This document shows positions 1 to 6,689 of a DNA stretch of 22,874 bases, one piece after another; positions within the stretch are counted from its first letter, which is position 1, and the number at the start of each line of letters is the position of its first letter. Below the pieces are notes generated by a model. The model made no database searches, was not told where the DNA came from, and saw only the letters and a program-made list of their open reading frames with translations. Made by a program: the position numbers and the translations under genes. The DNA is taken from positions 1-22,874 of the forward strand of contig JANPFV010000117.1 of the NCBI GenBank assembly GCA_031423615.1, written 5' to 3'. This stretch comes from JADLGJ01 sp031423615. GTDB lineage: Bacteria > Omnitrophota > Gorgyraeia > Zapsychrales > JANLHA01.

Positions 1-67
1 TAAAATCTGATAGAAGTAAAAGATTGTTTTAAGTACGACGCAAGTGACAGCAGAAGGCACATTATAT

Positions 68-88
68 CGTCGACTAATAGTGTCGACG
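68..88. repeat. 7-bp inverted repeat upstream of the first gene
   Basis: CGTCGAC (68-74) and GTCGACG (82-88) are perfect inverted arms around a 7-base loop. No T-run follows on either strand, so it does not look like an intrinsic terminator. It lies about 40 bases before the GTG start of the first gene and could be an operator or a leader hairpin. I found no convincing -35/-10 pair in bases 1-128. A short frame ending in TAA at 30-32 could be the tail of an upstream gene, but it is too short to judge. Confidence 0.35.
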
Positions 89-128
89 GACAGGGTAAAG
101 TGTTTTTTAACATAGTGAGGATTTACAG

Positions 129-2132
129 GTGAAAAATATCACCACCCTTCTTTTCAGATCAATGATCATTCTTTTATCCCTCTTTCCTTCCCGGATAGAA
201 GCGTCTGATATGACTCTGAAAACCTATTATCCATCCATAAGCGGAGAGTATGACCAGGTCCAACTTCTTCCTCGCCAAACCGATCTGACCGGTTCCTGCG
301 TCATAGGAACACTCTATGTTAACTCAGCAAGCTATCCTCAATATTGCCGTAGTGTTTTCGGGACAGGAACATGGGGATCAGTCTCGCAACCTTGGACACA
401 AAGTGTTAACGATATTTTTTTAACCGACGGGATAACCCAGCCAGCCTTGCATGTGGGAATAGGAACAACCACCCCAGAATTCAAATTGACTCTCGTCAAT
501 GATGCGGGAATCCTAGCCACCGGGATCTTTAGCAGCGGTATTATTTTACCCAATGGTTTAGGTGCTGGCAGTCGGTTGATTTGGTATCCGCGTAAAGCCG
601 CCTTTCGCGCCGGATATGTCAGTAGCACGCAATGGGATGATGCTAATATGGGCAATTATTCCGCCGCGCTGGGGAAAAATTCTACCGCCAGCGGAAATTA
701 TTCCGTTGTGGGAGGAGGAGATACAAACCTTGCCAGCGGACAATATTCCAACGTCATCGGCGGACAAACCAATACCGCCAGCGGTGATTATTCCGCGATA
801 ACCGGCGGACTAAACAATACCGCCAGCGGGCAATACACCACCGTAACCGGCGGACAAACGAATCTTGTCTCCGCCAATTATGCCGCCATTTTAGGAGGAC
901 AAAATAATCAGGTGCTGGGAAATTATTCCACGATTGGTGGCGGGGCGGCGAATCGGATAAATAATATATTTTCCAGGTATTCAAACATTAATGGCGGACA
1001 AAGCAATACTATCCAACAATACAGCGCCAGCGTAACAATTGGTTATGCCACAATCGGCGGCGGATTGAACAATTCTAACAGCGAATACGCTTCGGTTATT
1101 TCGGGAGGAAATAGCAACGGCATCACTGCTAAATATTCCGGTATTGGTGGAGGGGAAAATAACACCATCAATTTTACAGCAGCGAATAATATCCCCCGAC
1201 TCGGCTATGCGCGTATTTCCGGCGGAGAAACAAATGCCGCGATAGGACAGTTTTCCAGTATTTTGGGAGGACAAAACCATAACGCCAACAACGACTACAG
1301 CACAATCGGAGGCGGAATATCCAATACCACAAACGGCGACTATTCCACTCTGGCTGGCGGCGAAAGAAATACCGCCAGCGGCGCTTATTCACTTGGCTTG
1401 GGTGGGACAGATAACATTGCCGGTGGTGATTATTCTTGGGTAGAAGGAAAAAACATGCGCCTCACAGCCGCGGCGGCGAGGGCATTTGCTTGGGGGTATT
1501 CCGATACTCCCATCTCAATTACATCACCTGATGCTTTTATTATTGCCCCGGGAACACTTAGCGGAAATCCTTGGAATCCCAAAGTCGGCATTCGCGATAT
1601 CAATCCCGTCGGTGCTTTAGAAATCAACGGTAATTCCACAACCGATGATTATCTTAACATCAAGAGAGCATCGTCGGGTGACGTTCTTTTACTCACTAAT
1701 TCCGGCTATATTGGAATTGGCCGACCCACACCGGCAAATAATACCTACGCCCTGCAAGTAGGGACTAATGGATCCAATGGCAATGGCGCTTATGTGGGGG
1801 CGAGCGGAGTCTGGTGGCAGCCATCCAGCCGCATGTTAAAGAATCACATCCAGCCGCTTTCATCTTCCGACGCAGAACAAACTTTAGACCAACTTCATCC
1901 CGTGACCTTTCATTACAAAAATACCCCGGATCAAACTAATGTGGGTTTTATTGCGGAAGATGTCCCTGACTTGGTGGCCATGAAAAACCGTTCCTCTTTG
2001 AATGCCTTGGACTTTATCGCGCTATTAACCAAGGTGGCACAGAACCAGCAAACCCAGATCAATAAACAAGATCAAAGAATAAAAAACATCAAAAAAGAAA
2101 TCAACGATCTTAAACAACTTTTGGGTGAATGA
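129..2132 (+). CDS. Secreted fibre-like protein: YadA-type head repeats plus S74 intramolecular chaperone
   Basis: This is a 667-residue protein with a GTG start, chosen because GTGAGG lies 8 bases upstream (115-120). Residues 1-25 form a signal peptide ending at IEA-SD. Residues 29-130 hold a domain shared with the next gene (TYYPS...GEYD, paired Cys, GTGTW, VGIGTTTP). Residues 174-438 are repeats of about 15 residues of the type NTASGxYSxxxGG, resembling YadA/Hia head repeats that stack as trimeric beta-rolls. A second GIG.P motif lies near 529-534. Residues 566-620 match the peptidase S74 (endosialidase-type) chaperone: SSRMLK at 566-571 carries the putative self-cleaving Ser566, and VGFIAEDVPDL lies at 605-615. 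Residues 630-665 are a charged coiled coil. Known S74 domains trimerise phage fibres and some bacterial surface proteins, then cut themselves off. No C-terminal beta-barrel anchor is seen. A role as a secreted or surface fibre is inference. Confidence 0.85.
   Translation: MKNITTLLFRSMIILLSLFPSRIEASDMTLKTYYPSISGEYDQVQLLPRQTDLTGSCVIGTLYVNSASYPQYCRSVFGTGTWGSVSQPWTQSVNDIFLTDGITQPALHVGIGTTTPEFKLTLVNDAGILATGIFSSGIILPNGLGAGSRLIWYPRKAAFRAGYVSSTQWDDANMGNYSAALGKNSTASGNYSVVGGGDTNLASGQYSNVIGGQTNTASGDYSAITGGLNNTASGQYTTVTGGQTNLVSANYAAILGGQNNQVLGNYSTIGGGAANRINNIFSRYSNINGGQSNTIQQYSASVTIGYATIGGGLNNSNSEYASVISGGNSNGITAKYSGIGGGENNTINFTAANNIPRLGYARISGGETNAAIGQFSSILGGQNHNANNDYSTIGGGISNTTNGDYSTLAGGERNTASGAYSLGLGGTDNIAGGDYSWVEGKNMRLTAAAARAFAWGYSDTPISITSPDAFIIAPGTLSGNPWNPKVGIRDINPVGALEINGNSTTDDYLNIKRASSGDVLLLTNSGYIGIGRPTPANNTYALQVGTNGSNGNGAYVGASGVWWQPSSRMLKNHIQPLSSSDAEQTLDQLHPVTFHYKNTPDQTNVGFIAEDVPDLVAMKNRSSLNALDFIALLTKVAQNQQTQINKQDQRIKNIKKEINDLKQLLGE
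771..1381 (+). repeat. 45-bp-pitch coding repeats with a recurring 14-bp core
   Basis: The head-repeat region of the first fibre gene contains an identical 14-bp core, AATACCGCCAGCGG, at 771-784, 816-829 and 1368-1381. The first two are exactly 45 bases apart, which is one 15-residue repeat. Between them the units have diverged, so the array is old but still shares stretches that could recombine in frame. Related cores ending in TTCCGGTCAATACGC occur in the second fibre gene near 2860-2880 and 3297-3315. Confidence 0.7.
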
Positions 2133-4147
2133 ACATGCCAAGCATCCGACATCATTTTTTTATGTCCCGCTTTCTTCTGGCGCCAAGCTTTATTCTCTTG
2201 ACCACATTGACGTCGTTGAGTTGGGCGGGCAATATTTCCATGCTCACATATTTCCCAGCGCCAGCGGGAAGTTACGATCGTTTGACCCTGATTCCACAAA
2301 CCATTAATCTTAACTCTTCATGTGTCGTTGGTACCCTCGCAACCGATGCCACAACAGGAAACCTGTACTATTGCCACAATATCGCGGGAACCGGCACATG
2401 GGGTTTTGTGGATAACACCTGGACGCAATCCGGCAATTATATTTATCCCACCGCCACATCCACCAATCCTTTAATTTTTTCCGGGATCGGAACATCGACA
2501 CCACCCTTCAAATTAACACTCAACAATGACGGCGGAATTTTGGCCATGGGCGCGTTTGGATCAGGGACAGTTGTTAATTACAATTTCCTGGCGGTACCAC
2601 GGACGGTCACCGCCAAACGCTTTCTGTGGTATCCGCGCAAAGCGGCCTTGCGCGCCATGGAAGATCCCAACAGTTTGACCAATGACGCGGCAATCGGAGA
2701 CTATTCCAATGCCTTTGGAAAAAATAACCGCGCTTCTGCCGTGGGCACAACCGTGAGCGGACAGGACAATTCCGTGACAGGAAATTATGCCGCCATCGCC
2801 GGCGGATTTGCTAATAATGCCAGCGGGATTTATGCCGTAGTGACAGGCGGGTGGAACAATACCGCTTCCGGTCAATACGCCACCGTCTCAGGAGTAGAGA
2901 ATGGCGCCAGCGGGGATTACGCAACTGTTAGCGGCGGAGGATGCAATTTTGCGGCCGGACTGGGAAATACGGTTTCAGGCGGGCAACACAACAATGAGTT
3001 ATCAGCAAATAGCTGCACCCCCCATGCCTTTAACGTGAATTATTCGACAATTTCTGGCGGAAGCAACAACAATGCTCGCGCTCAATATTCCACCATCGGT
3101 GGTGGATATCAAAATACCGTCAGTGGGAATTATGCTACCATTGTCGGTGGTCGAGGTAATACCGGGGCAGGAAGTTATAGTTTTATCAGCGGAGGATTTA
3201 CCAATGCAGCCAATGGAGCTTACTCAACCATAGGCGGAGGAAGTACGAATTCAGCAACGGGCGATGTGTCAACCATCGGCGGGGGATTATCCAACACCGC
3301 TTCCGGTCAATACGCAACAATTCCCGGTGGAAATGCTAATAATGCCGCTGCAATCAGTTCGGTCATTGCCGGCGGCTCGCTTAATTCCATTACCAATACC
3401 GCAAATTATTCCGTCATTGCCAATGGAGACCACAACACAACAGCCGCTCCCTATTCGTGGGTCGGAGGACGGTATATGAATCTTTCCAACGCCGCCCAGC
3501 GGACATTTGTTTGGGGAAATTCCGACACGACAGTCAATATCAGCGCGGCGGATTCTTTTATTCTCGCCCAGGGAACAACCGGCGGGCTACCCGTCAATCC
3601 TAAACTGGGAATCAACGAAGTCAACCCAAGCGCTATTCTTAGTATCACTTTACCATCGGGAAGTACCCGGGACTTTCTAGCCATAACATCCACCGGCTCG
3701 GCTACTCCCGGAGATATTCTTATAGTAAAAAATAATGGTTACGTCGGTATCGGCCAGCCTAATCCAGTCTACCCCTTACAGTTTGGTCCGCAGGCCAATA
3801 ATGCTTATTTGACCACCGGCGGAGCATGGACCACGCCTTCGAGCAGAAAATTTAAAGAGAATATTTCCGCCCTTGCCCCAGCGCAAGCCATTGCGACATT
3901 GGAAAATTTAAATCCCGTCACCTACACTTATAAAATTGCTCCTAATGAACATCACGTCGGATTTATCGCTGAAGATGTGCCTGATCTTATTGCCGCAGAA
4001 GGACGAAGGAGTGTTGATCCTATGAATATTGCCGGAATTTTGACCGCTGTTCTCCAAGACCAAAAGAAAATATTGACTCAGCAGAATGAGCTGCTCAATA
4101 GTCTAGAGAAAGACGTGCAGGAATTAAAAGCAGATTTACGACGCTGA
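2129..4147 (+). CDS. Second secreted fibre-like protein, paralogue of the upstream gene
   Basis: This 672-residue protein overlaps the previous gene by ATGA (2129-2132), which predicts translational coupling. A second ATG lies two codons on. Residues 1-33 form a signal peptide (hydrophobic 15-30, likely cut near SWA-G). The architecture follows its neighbour: TYFPAPAGSYD at 40-50, GTGTW at 87-91, a LWYPRKAALRA block at 166-176, head repeats at about 190-446 (SGxYATVSGG type), and GIGQP.P at 540-546. The S74-type chaperone starts at SSRKFKENI (571-579, putative catalytic Ser571), with VGFIAEDVPDL at 610-620 and a coiled coil at 640-670. It probably arose by tandem duplication, with strong divergence in the head. 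The two may form hetero- or homotrimers, which is not shown by sequence. The stop lies 1 base from the stop of the convergent fabV. Confidence 0.85.
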   Translation: MNMPSIRHHFFMSRFLLAPSFILLTTLTSLSWAGNISMLTYFPAPAGSYDRLTLIPQTINLNSSCVVGTLATDATTGNLYYCHNIAGTGTWGFVDNTWTQSGNYIYPTATSTNPLIFSGIGTSTPPFKLTLNNDGGILAMGAFGSGTVVNYNFLAVPRTVTAKRFLWYPRKAALRAMEDPNSLTNDAAIGDYSNAFGKNNRASAVGTTVSGQDNSVTGNYAAIAGGFANNASGIYAVVTGGWNNTASGQYATVSGVENGASGDYATVSGGGCNFAAGLGNTVSGGQHNNELSANSCTPHAFNVNYSTISGGSNNNARAQYSTIGGGYQNTVSGNYATIVGGRGNTGAGSYSFISGGFTNAANGAYSTIGGGSTNSATGDVSTIGGGLSNTASGQYATIPGGNANNAAAISSVIAGGSLNSITNTANYSVIANGDHNTTAAPYSWVGGRYMNLSNAAQRTFVWGNSDTTVNISAADSFILAQGTTGGLPVNPKLGINEVNPSAILSITLPSGSTRDFLAITSTGSATPGDILIVKNNGYVGIGQPNPVYPLQFGPQANNAYLTTGGAWTTPSSRKFKENISALAPAQAIATLENLNPVTYTYKIAPNEHHVGFIAEDVPDLIAAEGRRSVDPMNIAGILTAVLQDQKKILTQQNELLNSLEKDVQELKADLRR

Positions 4148-4148
4148 C

Positions 4149-5321
4149 CTAAATCTTCACATCTGCGCTGTAGTCCACATTCGAAACACCAAACCCAAAT
4201 AATTTCAAGAACCCTTCATGATAGCCTTGCACATCCGCGACCGCCTTAACATTTTCACTGCTTACAGTTTCCCAAATCTTGGCCACTTCCGCCTGAACAT
4301 CATGGCGCATTTCCCAATCATCGACCCGGATACGTCCTTCGCTGTCTACTACGATGGGTTGCCCGGTATATAAACGTTGTGCAAACAGGCGGGTCATTTG
4401 CTGGATACATTCTTCGTGCAATCCTTTGGCCTTCATAACCTTCATCAAAATCGTAAAATACAGGGGAATAAAGGGAATCGCCGAACTCGATTGTGTAACG
4501 AGGGCTTTGTTGACCGAAACAAAAGCGCGTCCTCCGTACTTTTTAAGGTGCTCATCAAGTTTTTTGGCCGTGGCTTCCAAATGATCTTTGGCGGCCCCAA
4601 TTGTTCCGCTACGATAAACGGCGTGAGTCACCGCCGGACCCACATAAGAATAGGCCACCGTGACCGCATGAGGAGCCAACAATTTTTCTTTTTCCAGCGC
4701 TTCAATCCAAAGTTCCCAGTCCTCCCCGCCCATAACCGCGACGGTATTTGCGACTTCTTCCGGTGTAGCCGATGGTAATGTCACGGAAATAATCGCATCC
4801 GTTTCAAAATCAATGGATTTGTTCGTATAGGAATCACCGATGGGTTTGAGAGTAGATTTATAAATAACACCAGTTTTAGGATCCGTGCGCCGGGGAGAAG
4901 CCAAGCTATATACTAAAAGATCAATCTGTCCCATATTCTCTTTAATCGCCTTGATCGTTTCCTCCTTGATCGCAGTGGAAAAAGCGTCGCCGTTGATATT
5001 TTTTGAATACAGTCCCGCCTTTTTGGCTTCAGCATCAAAAGCCATAGAATTGTACCAACCCGCGGTGGCGGTCCGCTTATCATTTTCCGATTCCTTTTCA
5101 AAAAAGACGCCGACGGTCTTTGCCCCGCAGCCAAAAGCCGCGACTATCCTCGACGCTAAACCATAACCATTGGAAGCACCGACCACCAAAACATTTTTGG
5201 GACCATTATCAATTTTAGGTTGCTTCTGAACAAATTCAATTTGTTCCCGGATATTGGCCGCACATCCTTGGGGATGAGCGGTCGTACAAATAAACCCGCG
5301 GATTTTAGGATGAACGATCAT
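4149..5321 (-). CDS. fabV: Trans-2-enoyl-ACP/CoA reductase (FabV family)
   Basis: This is a 390-residue protein of normal FabV length. FabV reduces the trans-2 double bond of enoyl-ACP or enoyl-CoA with NAD(P)H in the last step of each fatty-acid elongation cycle, in the cytoplasm. The family N-terminus (MIVHPKIRGFICTTAHP) is intact. The nucleotide-binding loop is GASNGYGLASR (48-58). The characteristic Tyr-x8-Lys pair is Y236 and K245, spaced wider than in FabI. SLASPRR (139-145) and the C-terminal VDDWEMR (333-339) also fit the family. The ribosome site is AAGGGG about 10 bases before the ATG. The 86-base leader can form two mutually exclusive helices, one reaching the start codon. I see no other lipid genes in the window. 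Confidence 0.95.
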   Translation of the reverse strand: MIVHPKIRGFICTTAHPQGCAANIREQIEFVQKQPKIDNGPKNVLVVGASNGYGLASRIVAAFGCGAKTVGVFFEKESENDKRTATAGWYNSMAFDAEAKKAGLYSKNINGDAFSTAIKEETIKAIKENMGQIDLLVYSLASPRRTDPKTGVIYKSTLKPIGDSYTNKSIDFETDAIISVTLPSATPEEVANTVAVMGGEDWELWIEALEKEKLLAPHAVTVAYSYVGPAVTHAVYRSGTIGAAKDHLEATAKKLDEHLKKYGGRAFVSVNKALVTQSSSAIPFIPLYFTILMKVMKAKGLHEECIQQMTRLFAQRLYTGQPIVVDSEGRIRVDDWEMRHDVQAEVAKIWETVSSENVKAVADVQGYHEGFLKLFGFGVSNVDYSADVKI

Positions 5322-5375
5322 AAAATTTGAACCCCTTTCGCCTCTATATCTTTTGCTTCCTCGTTCAAATTTTAT
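5320..5375 (-). promoter_or_regulatory. fabV leader helix covering the start codon
   Basis: ATAAAATTTGAAC (5320-5332) and GTTCAAATTTTAT (5363-5375) are perfect 13-bp inverted arms. On the minus-strand transcript the proximal arm includes the first bases of the fabV ATG, and the purine-rich ribosome site lies at the loop edge. The helix is almost all A-U, so it would be marginally stable, as in a translational switch or thermosensor. The distal arm shares bases 5369-5375 with the strong glgC-distal hairpin, so the two cannot fully form together. Regulation is inference. Confidence 0.45.
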
Positions 5376-5407
5376 CCCTTATTCCTGCAAGGAATAAGGG
5401 ATAAAAT
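5369..5407 (-). terminator. 18-bp perfect hairpin directly after glgC
   Basis: Bases 5369-5386 pair with 5390-5407 over 18 bp without mismatch, leaving a 3-base loop. The hairpin starts 2 bases after the glgC stop codon. The inner stem has a CCCTTATTCC/GGAATAAGGG core and the outer part is AT-rich. No proper U-run follows on the minus strand, so it may act as a weak terminator, an RNA 3'-end stabiliser, or one state of a switch for fabV. Confidence 0.6.
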
Positions 5408-5408
5408 A

Positions 5409-6638
5409 TCATTTCACTGCCGATTTTTTCGCCACAATCACAATACCTGAAGTCGTTACGTCAAAACGCTTGCGGTCCAATTCCAGATCATAACCGATTG
5501 ACGCATGGGCCGGAATGACGACTTCCTTGTCAATAATCGCATTTTGGATCTTGGAATGCTCACCGATAACGACATCGCTCATAACGACCGAGTTCAGAAC
5601 CGAGGCGTGTTTTTCAATGCGGACATTGGTCGAAAGGACCGAACTGCGAACTTTTGCTCCATTGATGAAACACCCGCCGCCTAAGAGCGAATCAAAAATA
5701 GCCCCCGGAGTTTCTGCGCCATTATCTCCCACGGCATTCTGGACCTTAATGGGCGGGTACTGGGAATGATACGTCCGCACCGGCCATTGCTTATCAAACA
5801 GTTCAAACTCCGGCTTGGGTTTAACCAGATCCATATTCGCCTGATAATAAGCATCGCGGGTCCCAATATCGCGCCAGTAGCGCGGCTTATTATTTTCATC
5901 AACAAAATTATAGGCAAAGACACGACGTTTGCCCTTGATCATTTGCGGAATAACATTTTTGCCAAAATCATGCTCCGAAAGCAAGTTTCGATTATCCGCT
6001 TCCAACTCTTCCCACAAAGCCTGGGTATTAAAAAGATAAATTCCCATCGACGCAGAAATACGGGAAGGATCACTCGGGATGGTCTTGGGGTTTTGCGGTT
6101 TTTCCTGAAAACCCATAACCTGATTGTCCTTATTGACTTCGATGACGCCAAAGTTAACCGAGGTTTCTGCGGGCATGGGAATACACGCAACCGTCATGTC
6201 TGCGCCTTGGTCCCGATGATACTGGATCATTTTTTGATAATTCATTTTATAAATATGGTCGCCTGCTAGGACCATGACCAATTGCGGATTAAGATCGCGG
6301 ATGGCGTAAAAATTTTGATAAATGGCATCAGCCGTACCCCGGTACCAATCTGCGCTGATTCGCTGCTGAGGAGGAATGACGTCGATAAATTCCCCGAGCT
6401 GGCTGGAAACGACATCCCAACCGGCAAGCAAATGCTTTTGCAAAGAAAAAGATTTATATTGGATCAAAATATAAATGCGCCGCAATCCGGAGTTGACGCA
6501 ATTGCTGAGCGTAAAATCAACAATACGGTAAATACCGCCGAAGGGAACAGCGGGCTTGGCCCGGTCACGGGTCAGAGGATTCAATCGCTCCCCTTTGCCG
6601 CCCGCCAAAATAAAAGTCAAAACATCACGGGGTTCCAT
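5409..6638 (-). CDS. glgC: Glucose-1-phosphate adenylyltransferase (ADP-glucose pyrophosphorylase)
   Basis: This 409-residue protein makes ADP-glucose from ATP and glucose-1-phosphate, the committed step of bacterial glycogen synthesis. Visible motifs are AGGKGERLNPLT (12-23, nucleotide loop), WYRGTADA (98-105), AGDHIYKM (125-132, with Asp127 equivalent to E. coli catalytic Asp142), QEKPQNP (178-184, Lys180 at the glucose-1-phosphate site) and YWRDIGT (254-260). A left-handed beta-helix fills about 310-385. Several residues that bind fructose-1,6-bisphosphate in E. coli GlgC are changed here (Asp25 for Lys39, Pro32 for His46, Val408 for Arg423), so activation may differ. The ribosome site GAGGATGG precedes the ATG. 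No glycogen synthase or branching enzyme is in the window. Confidence 0.95.
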   Translation of the reverse strand: MEPRDVLTFILAGGKGERLNPLTRDRAKPAVPFGGIYRIVDFTLSNCVNSGLRRIYILIQYKSFSLQKHLLAGWDVVSSQLGEFIDVIPPQQRISADWYRGTADAIYQNFYAIRDLNPQLVMVLAGDHIYKMNYQKMIQYHRDQGADMTVACIPMPAETSVNFGVIEVNKDNQVMGFQEKPQNPKTIPSDPSRISASMGIYLFNTQALWEELEADNRNLLSEHDFGKNVIPQMIKGKRRVFAYNFVDENNKPRYWRDIGTRDAYYQANMDLVKPKPEFELFDKQWPVRTYHSQYPPIKVQNAVGDNGAETPGAIFDSLLGGGCFINGAKVRSSVLSTNVRIEKHASVLNSVVMSDVVIGEHSKIQNAIIDKEVVIPAHASIGYDLELDRKRFDVTTSGIVIVAKKSAVK

Positions 6639-6676
6639 AGGCCCATCCTCATTGATCCATAAAATTTAATTCAGAC

Positions 6677-6682
6677 ATTATA
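6677..6682 (-). promoter_or_regulatory. Possible -10 box for glgC
   Basis: A perfect TATAAT lies on the minus strand 39 bases before the glgC ATG, in the 51-base gap after the TPR membrane gene. No good -35 is seen at 16-18 bases (CTATAA or similar), so a separate glgC promoter is only possible. Confidence 0.3.
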
Positions 6683-6689
6683 ACTCATT

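Noticed and set aside
68..88. Intrinsic terminator of an upstream gene
   Set aside because: The stem is only 7 bp and there is no T-run on either strand.
4..132. Small plus-strand gene before the first fibre gene
   Set aside because: One frame is open for about 42 codons but has no ATG with a ribosome site and no recognisable protein.
129..4147. Trimeric autotransporter (YadA) genes
   Set aside because: Head-like repeats are present but the C-terminal YadA beta-barrel anchor is absent; the C-terminus is S74-type.
5766..6269. 167-codon plus-strand frame opposite glgC
   Set aside because: It lies wholly antisense to a well-conserved gene, with low-complexity translation and no ribosome site seen.
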